Assembly: GCA_037893245.1 (NCBI GenBank)
Contig: JBAIAA010001148.1
Location: 62,001-126,000, forward strand
Direction: 5' to 3'
DNA: 64,000 bases
DNA from: Crossaster papposus
Lineage: Eukaryota; Echinodermata; Asteroidea; Velatida; Solasteridae
Shown here in pieces: positions 12,540 to 21,854 of the stretch (position 1 is the stretch's first letter; every line of letters begins with the position of its first letter). The notes beneath the pieces are model-generated. The model was not told the DNA's origin. It worked only from the letters and a program-made list of their open reading frames with translations, and made no database searches. Position numbers and translations under genes: made by a program.

Positions 12540-12816
12540 TTAAATACAACTCGGACAAAACATACAGTTGGGTTTTGATGGGTTGGGGCTGGCATAGGGT
12601 TAAGCACATAAATTGGCACAGAGCTTATTAGCTCTACATCTTTGAAATAAGGCTTGCATGATCATGAGAAGTTGGGGTGCTTGCTGATCTGCATAGATCA
12701 TACAATACTTATGCCTACGAAACTGTCACCCTTATGTCAGAAATATACACAGTACAAAGGTGGGCAGGGCTTCGGGCTATTGCAGTAATCAATTGTTATC
12801 TTGAACAACATGTACC

Positions 12817-12960
12817 CTCAAGCCTTCACTCTTATTCACCTTCTGTCTTGAACTACCAATGTGAAGATTCACCTCCAAGACAATAGCCATTATGTCAAAT
12901 GGGAGGTGAATCTTCACGTTGGTAAGACAAGACAGAAGAAGAATAAGAGTGAAGGCTTAA
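12817..12960. repeat. Inverted repeat (long hairpin)
   Basis: The left arm from 12817 (AAGCCTTCACTCTTATTC, then CTGTCTTGAACTACCAAT and GTGAAGATTCACCTCC) is repeated in reverse complement up to about 12959, with a short spacer around 12880-12900. One arm alone recurs at 62073-62135, so it belongs to a dispersed family. Confidence 0.75.
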
Positions 12961-13083
12961 TGAGAAGGGTCGTTCAAAATTCCCATCAATTGCTGCAGAA
13001 ATCTGGACTTGTCCATTATAAAAACTGGAAATACTTACTGGATAACTATAAACAAAAAAACATGCTAAGTTGGTATAGGACGT

Positions 13084-13821
13084 CTACTTCTTTTTGAGCT
13101 GGTGGCGTACCAAGATGAAAGGAGCAGCAAACGCCGAGCCAAAGAAGAATGTCATCACACCCAGCAGACGCCATTTGTTGTGGATGCTAAATGGCATGTT
13201 CTGTAGGGTAAAGAATCCCATTTTATCATGGTTAATTAATGCGTTTATTTGTATTTTTTAACAACTTCTGTGCAGAATGATTGCAAATAGGTGCTGGGTA
13301 ATTGGAATATCTCCATGTTCAGAAGTAGGTTGTATCCAAATGCTCCCCACCAACACGCACTAGAACATTACCGCACGTGAACCTATGCTATGGCTTGAAC
13401 TCGTCGTAATTAGTAAAAAACACGCATGCGCGAGTACTCCATTCGTTTGCGAAGTCGTGAACTTGAGTTAATACCAGGCGATTAGAACGCCATTATACGA
13501 CTCGTTAACTCGTAAACTCAAGTTACCAGGCGATTAGAACGCGATTCTACGACTCGTTAACTCGTGAACACGAGAAACACGACGGTCGACGTGATTGGAA
13601 TGCAGCAACTCTTCTTCCCCCTATATTTATTAATAATATTTATTATTTAGTTTTTTAACTGTCCGGAAATTGGACAAGGAGTAAGAAACCTCGAAGTTTG
13701 GACGTCAAAATGACAAATTTTTTAATCTTACACTGCCTGGTCCTTCACCGTAGCCTGCTCTTCTAATCATTGATGTACTAAAATTCCTTCGAACAACAGT
13801 AGATAGCCGCCCAAAAGCCAT
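13084..13821 (-). CDS. COX7C: Cytochrome c oxidase subunit 7C, mitochondrial
   Basis: Small nuclear-encoded, single-pass inner-membrane subunit of respiratory complex IV. Two coding exons, 13821-13732 (30 codons) and 13200-13084 (38 codons plus stop), joined in phase 0 with a GTAAGA donor and a CTACAG acceptor. The product is 68 residues (human 63). Residues 1-24 form an Arg/Ser-rich mitochondrial presequence ([13 protein letters not shown]). The mature part starts YGEGPGS-NMPFS and has the family core NKWRLLG, the helix [14 protein letters not shown] and the tail RHQLKKK. It is divergently paired with HYPK. The 531-bp intron holds an imperfect direct repeat (13490-13575, GGCGATTAGAACGC) and an NRF-1-like CACGCATGCGCGAG near 13422. 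It is too short and too split to stand out by frame length alone; identification rests on motif match. Confidence 0.93.
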
Positions 13822-14122
13822 TTTTGATAGATTTTTAGACGTCTTTCTGACTTCGCCCACTACGTGTACGTCCAATTTCGTATTCTTTTTCACGTTACGC
13901 CCAATTTGGATTTTGCCGGTTAAGTATAATAAAACAAAAGTCGCCCGAACGCGCTCGACTCGGCGTTAAACGCGCCCAATAAGAACAATGAGAAGCGCCC
14001 TCTTCTGTCACGAACCATCTCATTTTCACGTGCAACGCCTCAGAAGCCAGTGGCCTACTGACTGTTGTTGCGCCCGTTTTTACAAATATTTCTTCTTTAT
14101 CAACAACTTTCCATCTTGTGAG
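13822..14122. promoter_or_regulatory. Shared bidirectional promoter of COX7C and HYPK
   Basis: About 300 bp separate the two divergent start codons. The interval is more GC- and CpG-rich than its surroundings (13950-14060), holds a CCAAT-like CCCAATAAG at about 13976 and a YY1-like CCATCTTG at 14111-14118, and has no TATA box in a useful place. Promoter status is inferred from gene arrangement. Confidence 0.6.
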
Positions 14123-16965
14123 ATGTCTCAAAATGAAGTTGACCATGACCCAGAGGATGTGGAGTCGAATTCCACCGCGCCTAAAGCCAAGAAACACGAC
14201 AGTGGAGCAGCAGATCTTGAGAGAGTTACGGACTACGCTGAAGAAACAGAAATTACCGGACAACGACTGAGCAATGTGTGTGGAATTTGTTGTTGTTAAT
14301 GTTATCTTTACTTTTCACTGAACTTGAAATGTTTTGTTTGTGTAGGCGTATGTATAGACGATGTGCCCTCTGACGTCACGTGTTTACATCTGTATTCAAA
14401 TGTGCCCGGCAGTGATGCGCACCCATCATGTTTTACATAAAATTTGCTTAAAGACTGACGTCGCAGGTCAGATCGCCTTTGAACTAAGTGACCTCTGATG
14501 TCATCTCTTAACCAAATTGATGTAAAACATGATTCGTGCGCATATTGACGGGCACATTTGAATACAGATGTAAACAGAGGCACATCATCTATACATATTG
14601 ATGTAATGCAACTTTGTCTTGTTAAGTTGTAGACATTTTTGTTACGAACTTAGTTCTCATACTTTTGGGCCACTTTCTGTTTGCCAAGGTCACCGTGGTC
14701 ACAGCGAGGTGAAAACTTCGCAAGGTGAATGCAGTATCTCCATTTAAAGCTACAGAGCTCTGCATTTTTTTTCACCTCGCATTGACCCAAGGTCCTATAT
14801 TTACAAAGTGTTTATTAATATCATGTTTAACCGTGAAATGATCCCACGTTTCACTATAACTGAGTTTATGAATAATTTGAACAATAGAAATATAGTTTCA
14901 CCCTTAAAAAAACGTGAAATTTTATGTAGATTTCACGGTGATTTAAGGGTGAAACTGCTTTCTATTATTCAAGACCTCATAGTGTTTGTTTTTTGTTTGT
15001 TTGTTTTTTGGTTTTTTTGTTGTTCGTTTTAAGTACACTATCTATATCCTTTTTGGATAGAATACGATGATACGTGTTGTTCGATTCTGCGCCACAATTT
15101 TTAATTCTTTTTCAATAGTTATCCCCCAAAAAGTAAAGACTTGACGTCTTTCATGGTTTTCAATTAAATCCTAAATGTAATTTGCAGAATGTTTAACCTT
15201 TTTCTGATTTGTGGCTCTGGAAGATTTTTCTAACCCTAACCCTAAAGGGTATTTTGGCTAGAAACCCTGCCAAACGCATCAGATTGCATCATTTGTCAAA
15301 GTGACTTGGCTGCCGAGTACAGCGAGATTATTCAGGTCAGAAATCTCAAGGTCAAACTGCTTCAGTGTCTGTGGTCACAAAATGCAGCAGGATCCATTTC
15401 TGCCTTTCGTCAATGGAGATTAGCTATCATAGTCTTAGACTTTGGCTGTTTAATGTATACACTTTTGTTGACAGCTAAAACCTTCTAAATCAACCCACGT
15501 TGGAGTTTTGAAGCCAGAATTTTCTGCATTTTGCTGAGAGATGTGTTATCAATATAGAATGTCTTTGTGCACTTATTGTAATGAAGCATTTCCTAATAGA
15601 TACATTTCTTGTGTTTTTTCCTTGTTTATTTGAAGGCACTGGCAGCTTTGGACCAGAGGATATCTCAGGAAAGAGCAGAGAAAATAGAAAGGTGAGGAAA
15701 TTAACCATAACCCTGCTAAATGCAACATAATGCACCGATGGTAAAATGTTGTTGCAAGTTGTTGCATTTAGCAGGCAACCCATTTCTCCTGGTATTATGC
15801 GTTTTGTTGCACCTAGTAGGCTTGCTGGTCGGTATACCGGCATAACCCTACACAATGCAACTGAATCCACTATTGCATGTTGTTGTATTTAGCAAGGTTC
15901 TATTTCAGCTGTGTTGCATTCTGTCGCGTTTGGCAGGGTGCTCACAGGATACCCTGTGGGGGTTAGGGTAGAGTACCGTCGCTGTTTAGAGTCGAGGATC
16001 AGGTGATTTAAAAACAGTAATATTGACCCAAGACTTAATGACATCACGTCTTGTTTACACGTGCGCTTTCCTTTGGGTGACAGGTGGGGCAATTATCGGG
16101 CGTCCTAACAATGCCCTCATATCTGTCTTGTTAAAACACCCGAGGGGATCAAGTATAGTAGATTTTCCCATTGTCAATAGTTTCTCCAGTATAACCATCC
16201 TGGTAAATACAGAGAGTTATTAATTGGCAAATTTGATTTTGTCATTGCAGAGAGCGAGAATTGGCCAAAGTCGTCATCAAGAAAGCAGATGTCGACCTGA
16301 TTGTAAGTTTGTTTGGGCTGGTCTCGCAATCCTTAACCACATACTGTGGCCTTTTTTGTTCAGATGAGGTTGCACATTAGGTATATAAGGTTCAAACATA
16401 ATAAGTTTCCTGCTTAACCACTTCGCGTCGGATGACGTATATAAACGCAAAGTTTTCCCCAGATTCAAAACGGATGACGCATAAACACGCCACGAGCAAG
16501 GCTGGAAATGTCTGTTAGCAGCGATCAAGGCCGGAAAGGCCGGGTGTATGAAAATATAAAATGGCTTGCCTGCTCAATCCAACAGACCCAACCGTGCCTT
16601 AATCTTCTGTTTCCTATGAATCCCACACAGTCCAACTTGGCGTTATTTACTAGTACCCAGCATAATCCAACTATTAATGTTTCACTTTCCGTCTGAATCT
16701 AACAGGAATATATACACGGTCTTTACTGCTAAACCCAACAGGATCAAACAGAAATATAAGAGAGTTGGGTCTTATTGGATTCAGCAGGGTTAGGGTTACA
16801 TAAAACATTATTTGACCACAAGTATTTGAAAGATGCATTTTTTGTCGTCTTTTTACTCCATCTTGGCAGATTCAAGAGCTTGAAATCAGCAGAACGGAAG
16901 CCGAGCGCAGCCTACGAGTGAACAAAGGAAACCTTGTGGAGTCCCTGATTCAACTTACAAACTGA
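14123..16965 (+). CDS. HYPK: Huntingtin-interacting protein K
   Basis: Small, largely disordered protein with a C-terminal UBA-like helix bundle; known as a NatA (NAA10-NAA15) regulator and ribosome-associated chaperone-like factor. Exons 14123-14275, 15636-15691, 16251-16302 and 16870-16965 all have GT-AG borders; phases sum to 118 codons plus stop (human about 121-129). The start at 14123 is chosen because residues MSQNEVDHD precede the family signature KHDSGAADLERVTDYAEE (residues 25-42). The same frame is open upstream but without family resemblance. Later segments ERELAKVVIKKADVDLI and the end SLIQLTN match the UBA-like domain. Every intron carries mobile elements: family D in intron 1, B in intron 2, C and B remnants in intron 3. 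The exon-2 donor lies only about 10 bp from a family B insertion. Confidence 0.93.
14353..14593. mobile_element. Family D element, copy 1 (HYPK intron 1)
   Basis: About 241 bp with long imperfect inverted ends: TATAGACGATGTGCC at the left and GGCACATCATCTATA at the right, arms continuing through GTTTACATCTGTATTCAAATG. The element starts and ends TATA, so a TA or TATA target is possible. It contains a single TTAA (14448-14451) that is the intact version of the site filled in copy 2 at 29350. Confidence 0.8.
14876..14972. repeat. Hairpin in HYPK intron 1
   Basis: Arms TTGAACAATAGAAATA...GTTTCACCCTTAAA...CGTGAAAT and their near-exact reverse complement enclose a spacer of about 10 bp. Probably a small foldback element. 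Confidence 0.65.
15705..15968. mobile_element. Family B element in HYPK intron 2 (diverged right end)
   Basis: TTAA 15701-15704, then CCATAACCCTGCTAAATGC; right end GGGGGTTAGGGTA without an intact TTAA. Interior words are GTTGCATTTAGCAGG and its reverse complement CTAAATGCAACA. Confidence 0.65.
16418..16560. mobile_element. Diverged family C fragment (HYPK intron 3)
   Basis: TTAA 16414-16417 followed by CCACTTCGCGTCGGATGACG, then the family C interior (AAACGGATGACGCATAAACACG, split here by drift). The right third is missing. Confidence 0.65.
16560..16797. repeat. Family B fragment (right end only)
   Basis: Scattered words such as CTAAACCCAACAGGATC and GGATTCAGCAGG lead to a right end GGGTTAGGGTTA near 16787-16797. 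No left end is found; it may have replaced the right part of the neighbouring family C fragment. Confidence 0.45.
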
Positions 16966-17138
16966 TGATGTCCAGTGTATAGTACCTATGTAGTACCAAC
17001 GTAGTACATATGACCTACGACCTGGTTGAAAATACCCTTACATTGGTTTGGATTTGTTCCATCTGAAAGGCAATATTTTTTTTAATAACTATTAAACATA
17101 GGCATAGTAAACCCTTTGTGCATTCATTGTTACTTTAA

Positions 17139-17543
17139 CCCTAACCCTGGTGAATGCAAAAAAAATGCACCAGTGGTATAAAGTTGTTGCATTTAGCAGG
17201 GTATAGGTATTTGGTACCAAGGCTGGCACGTATTACTTCAATGTAAAAACGCAGAATCGTACAAAGACGTTTTGTCTATCAAAGTACCAAAGTTTCTAAT
17301 GCTTTCATTGACCCTAAATGTGTCCACAGATCGAACATGTGTCTTAAACTTGTTACGAGTCTAATTTGCAGATAAAGTGTTTGGGGGAAAACTGGGGGAG
17401 GGGGAAATGCCCCACCATGCTTAGTGCATTTGAATTCACTGCACAGTGCAACAGATTCTGTTGTAGGGTTCTCATCATCATTTCGAAGTCAAAGTGTTGC
17501 ATTTGGCAGGGTTCTCATCGGAAAATACCTCTTGGAGTTAGGG
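17139..17543. mobile_element. Family B element downstream of HYPK
   Basis: TTAA 17135-17138, left end CCCTAACCCTGGTG, right end TTGGAGTTAGGG followed by TCAA (a mutated TTAA). Interior word GTTGCATTTAGCAGGGT, as in the HYPK intron 2 element. Confidence 0.65.
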
Positions 17544-17732
17544 TCAATGACTTCTCTGCTAAATCCAACGGAGTCCAGTATGAGTTTCCTACACACCAAG
17601 TTGTTGGTACCTGAACATATAAAATAACCTGCCTGCTAAATCTAACAGGATCCAACTGTTCGGTTCTGTAAATGTTCTAATTGGCCAGACGAGAAACCTT
17701 ACCACTGGCATCAATAGCAAACTTATCCTTAA

Positions 17733-17900
17733 ACCAGTTTGAGTCGGATGTCGTGTATACACGCACATTTTTTCTAGAATTCATAACGGATGACGGATCA
17801 ACACGTCATGAGTAAGGCTGGAAATATCTGTCGACGCCCGTCTTGGATCGAGATTCATGAAAAAAAAAACATTGTCAAAATAATCCCGGTTCGAACTGGT
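17733..17900. mobile_element. Diverged family C element
   Basis: TTAA 17729-17732 and a degraded TTAT at the right. The left end ACCAGTTTGAGTCGGATG and right end CCCGGTTCGAACTGG are the family C inverted ends with mutations; the interior is shortened. Confidence 0.6.
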
Positions 17901-18384
17901 TATGTAATAACCAATGAAAACAATGTCCTAACATTGTAAATAGTCATTTAGACAAATATAATTTAGATGCAATGCAGAGATCTGAATAAACAGATCTCAA
18001 TAAAGAACAAATTCTACCCTCTTGTAGATTTATAAATTTATTTTATGTTCAGCGTTCATAACTTCATGAGTCCAAAAGTGTGACATTGTTAGTGTTCCGT
18101 TTACACCCCCAACCTGTGTAATTTATTTTGCAGGTACATGTACTTTGCTTTATGTAAATCACTTTTGAAGATAAAAGGCATAAAAGAAAATGTTCTAAAA
18201 TAAAAATATATTACTGGGGAAAGAAAGGAAAGCACAAAGAACATTTCACTCTTCTGTTTTTAGAGATAACTCTATCCTTCAATTTGTTTAATGTCAAATT
18301 TAGTAGAAGTTGGTGACAATTTTATTATTGCATATAAATACCTCTGTATAAAGCACTCCTGTGCCTAAAGTAAACCAGTATTAA

Positions 18385-18876
18385 CCACCAACTCCCTACC
18401 CCATTTTTCTTACACATTCAAAATCCTCAAATATTTGTTACTGGTGACAACTGCCTGAATCCTGCAGTAGTTATAAAGCAGCCAAACAAGGGAACAAACA
18501 GCTGCTAAGTGCCCTATTACAACAAAGGTCTTCAAACATAACCCTTGGTACGCAAACTTTTCCCATCCTGGACACATAACTATTACACCTTGACCGAAGC
18601 TCTATTGAGATTATAATATTGTGCATAGAGCATGAGCAATGTGAACAAAAGTAACAAATAACCAAAATCCTGCAAAATCATCCAGCATTAGTTTAGGCCT
18701 GATGACCTGGATCCTGCATTATACCCCAGTGGCAAAACCCCGAACACCCTCAATTCTCAGAGATGCCAACTTTTGAATCCTGTTGTCAGGAAGTTTTTTT
18801 GGGCAACGAAATCGGGAGGGTTGGCATCTCTGAATTCTGCATTTTGCAAAGAGGATTTTAGAGAATTGGGGGATGG
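18385..18876. mobile_element. Family B-like element, diverged ends
   Basis: TTAA 18381-18384 + CCACCAACTCCC at the left, GGGGGATGG + TTAA 18877-18880 at the right. The interior has ATCCTGCA and TCCTCAAAT words and a hairpin at 18754-18836 (AGAGATGCCAAC and GTTGGCATCTCT). The rest of 17900-19084 shows no gene. Confidence 0.5.
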
Positions 18877-19084
18877 TTAAAGGGTTATGGTTCTTATATA
18901 ATATCTTCTAAACTTCAAAAAATAAATCTTTACAATCAAATTTTGGTTCATGTAAAAAGTATTACATTTGAGTGAGCAATTTTAATCCACTGTTGGAAAA
19001 GGATTCAGGAAGCACCCCAGCAAAAATGCCTAGTATCTTTAGGTCGACCTGTAATTTGAAAAGCTTTGCACACATTGTATTAGT

Positions 19085-20134
19085 TTACTCGTCTAGATCA
19101 TCAGGCCAGAAGTGATCGTCCATAAAGCTGACTCGGAAATCCCGGTCAGGAAAAATGGAAACTCTCTCGACCTCCCACTGCCTCTCCACCAGCTTGTAGA
19201 GATTCATCGTGGCCCTGGCGTCTTCCACAGAGCAGTGCTCGCCCCGCTGGATGGAGTGACCAAAGAGTAGTTTGGTCAGTTTCTTCAGGCCCAGTTGCTG
19301 ACCAGGACCGGCGGTCACTCCGGCCAGTTCCCGCAGGCCCCGGTAGATGCTGGTGTCGCGGGTGTCCTCCCTCGGATGGCCAAGCTGGAGGACCTGCATG
19401 TCGGACCGCAGCGAGTGACCAACCAGGACCTTCGCCCGTAGGATGTCCGCGATCTGCTGCTGGGCTTCCCTAAAGGGGATCGCATCCACCATGTGGTGCT
19501 TGCGGATGCCGCTCCACGGAGTCCTGTAATCAAGAATCTCAAGTTCGGGCCTGACATAAGCATCGTACAGAATGTTACAGTCGTAGTCGATGATACTGCA
19601 CCGCCCGAGGGCACTAGTTCTCCCCTGCGGACCCACACCGACCATTTCGCAATCCAGAGCAATAAGCTTTTCCTTTGCTATCAGTCTCCATCTAGTGCTT
19701 CCCTCGCCATCTTTCGAACCTAAATCTCTACTACTGTCAGTTCCTACATGAGCAAAGTTGCGTGCTTTTTGAAAGGCTGGCAAACGGCTACCACTACTCC
19801 CTTCCAGAAATCCCATTAACCCTCCCGATGTTGTAGAGGTCCCGTTGCAATGCCGTATTAGTGCTGTGCTTCCTTTACACAGCGTTTTGTTTGTGGACTG
19901 TGGTTTTAGACTGTCTAGTTGAGCTCCCTTGGCCTTGTAGTTCAGGAGCCTCGCGAGTCTTGTTGGCAGTCTCATCTTTTTCTTCTTCTTGGCTGCCTTC
20001 TTTGCTTTGGTCTTCTGGGATTTTTTCTTAAGCTGTTTCAGTGATGACTGGCTGTCTGGCTGGGCTGGTCCAGAACTAGATGCTCCTTGGAGACCAGCTT
20101 CATTGCCTTGTCTCTTCTTCTTTGTTGATGGCAT
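19085..20134 (-). CDS. ISG20L2: ISG20L2/AEN-type 3'-5' exonuclease (DEDDh)
   Basis: Nuclear/nucleolar 3'-to-5' RNA exonuclease family; human ISG20L2 trims 5.8S rRNA precursors. One uninterrupted 349-codon exon (human ISG20L2 is about 353). Residues 1-60 are Lys-rich (KAKKAAKKKKK), a nucleolar-type tail; 60-150 are low in recognisable structure. The nuclease domain covers about 155-320: Exo I ALDCEMVGVG (D161, E163), then RCSIIDYD, DYRTPWSGIRKHHM, Exo II LVGHSLRSDMQVL (D245), RDTS, LKKLTKLLFG and Exo III HCSVEDARATMNLYKLVE (H300, D305). All five DEDDh residues are present, so it should be active. AEN and REXO4 are close relatives; the HSxxDA-like SVEDARATM and total length favour ISG20L2, but the AEN/ISG20L2 split may be vertebrate-specific. 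The downstream gene is HDHD2, divergently oriented about 1.7 kb away. Confidence 0.9.
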   Translation of the reverse strand: MPSTKKKRQGNEAGLQGASSSGPAQPDSQSSLKQLKKKSQKTKAKKAAKKKKKMRLPTRLARLLNYKAKGAQLDSLKPQSTNKTLCKGSTALIRHCNGTSTTSGGLMGFLEGSSGSRLPAFQKARNFAHVGTDSSRDLGSKDGEGSTRWRLIAKEKLIALDCEMVGVGPQGRTSALGRCSIIDYDCNILYDAYVRPELEILDYRTPWSGIRKHHMVDAIPFREAQQQIADILRAKVLVGHSLRSDMQVLQLGHPREDTRDTSIYRGLRELAGVTAGPGQQLGLKKLTKLLFGHSIQRGEHCSVEDARATMNLYKLVERQWEVERVSIFPDRDFRVSFMDDHFWPDDLDE

Positions 20135-20204
20135 GATCCCTTCTGAAGATTAACAAAGCAAACAACTATAAATTAATTAGGAGGAAAAAGCAGATAATAA
20201 AAAC

Positions 20205-20307
20205 TAGTGCTGGGACAAATCGGAGGTTTTCAAAACCGAATAACCGAATTTAAAAATATCGAATAATCGATCCTCCGAATTCGTTAATCGGTTTACAAAA
20301 TCCAAAA

Positions 20308-20349
<42 letters not shown>

Positions 20350-20658
20350 TAAATTTTTTTTTTTTTTATAAAAGTGATTTTAATGGATTAAGTGACATGG
20401 AAGTTGCGTTCTCCAATACGTGCCATCAGCTACTTCAAACAGAACGTCTTTCCGCGTACCAGCTGACTGTATTCATGAGTTTATCTAGTGGCTCGTGTTT
20501 ATTCACGTAACCATTGAATCGATGACAATGGCGCACAGCCAGCCTTGCTCATTAACTTCGCCGCGCTTGAGCGATCGTCCACGGAACCAATTCAAATCAG
20601 AATTCCAAACTGAACAACATTTTTTTATTTTCTGCCCAGAAATCGTAAAAAGAGCATT

Positions 20659-20689
<31 letters not shown>

Positions 20690-20772
20690 CGAATATTCGG
20701 TTTTTAAATTCCAAACCGGTTTGTGGAAGCACATTCGAATAACCGAATATTCGGTTTTGAGTCCCAGCACTA
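20205..20772. mobile_element. hAT-like non-autonomous element with 8-bp duplication
   Basis: Ends TAGTGCTGGGAC and GTCCCAGCACTA are inverted repeats. ATAAAAAC occurs directly on both sides (20197-20204 and 20773-20780), an 8-bp target duplication. The 568-bp body has inner AACCGAATAACCGAAT repeats at both ends and two long T tracts (about 20310-20367 and 20661-20689). No transposase frame. TSD length and TAGTG ends suggest the hAT superfamily. Confidence 0.88.
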
Positions 20773-20838
20773 ATAAAAACATTATAGCAGCAATGTCGGA
20801 CAGCAACAAACAATGACAACTTGTGAAAACATCTTTAA

Positions 20839-20915
20839 CCCTAACAATTCCCATCCAGTCAAACTCCAGAACCAGGTTTTGTTGGGACTTGGGATCTGTT
20901 TAAGATGGGTACTAT
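20839..20915. repeat. Family B fragment
   Basis: TTAA 20835-20838 + CCCTAACAATTCCCATCCAG, word AACTCCAGAACCAGG; no clear right end (AAGATGGGTAC near 20905). A related word set is at 25952-26029. The rest of 20781-21854 holds a C16 tract (about 21388-21402) and no gene. Confidence 0.5.
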
Positions 20916-21854
20916 AATCAATACGGTTTTACGCGTTTCCTGTCCATCACGGTGATCACCATTGTTTTATTCCGTGTTGTTGTATTTGTCATAATTTTAC
21001 CCCAAAATTTCATACACAAAAATAAAAACCATGTCCTATATGGTTTTTAATGTTGCAATGCAAGCTAATGTTTAGTTTGGCAAATCCAATAACTTAAAAG
21101 TGGATTTTGTTCATTTGTAAGAATGGAGCCGTAAAGTATTAACTACCAACTCGCTGTAAGACCCCTGACATTAGCCTTTTTACACCGTCACGTTGTACAG
21201 ACTAGGTAAAATAAAAAGGACTTTTTTTTTAGACTTCCAAAGTTCCAAATTTTCAATATTGAAATTTTTAAAAACGTTACTTACATTTTTCAAAAAACAC
21301 AATAGCACTTATGGCCTACACAGCGATACATTCATGACATTTGGTATCAACTATTAAAATTAAATTACAAATTACTTTGGGGATTCCCCCCCCCCCCCCC
21401 CTTACCCCCCTCCCATCCCCAACCTCCAATTAACACCCAATTAATAACACAGCCCCCCAAAAAAATCACGTCCGAAGATTTGACATTCGTTTTTCTGGCT
21501 ATACCCAAAAAATCCATACCTTACAACTTAACTGCTCTTTCCCACCTCCACGTTCTAACTCAGTAACTGACATGCAAACATTGAGGATTTCGAAATCTAC
21601 ATATTTCAACCTTGGCTTGGTTTTCACTTGATTGCGAAACACTCATTGATCTTAGTCTGGTGCTATTCAAATAAAGCATTATTACAGTATAAGTGCGTCT
21701 AGGAATATGACTGGCAAATTGCACGTGGACGATCGTGATTTTTTTGGTCAATAGAGGGGGCTGTGGCGCTTTGGTAAAGAAGTTTTGAGCTTTGATTTGA
21801 GCATAATTAATGCTGACACTGTGACACAGTTTTATTCGTTTAAATGTATGAATC

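Noticed and set aside
12294-12578. 94-codon hydrophobic open frame
   Set aside because: Lies wholly inside a family A element and runs through its right end; other copies have stops.
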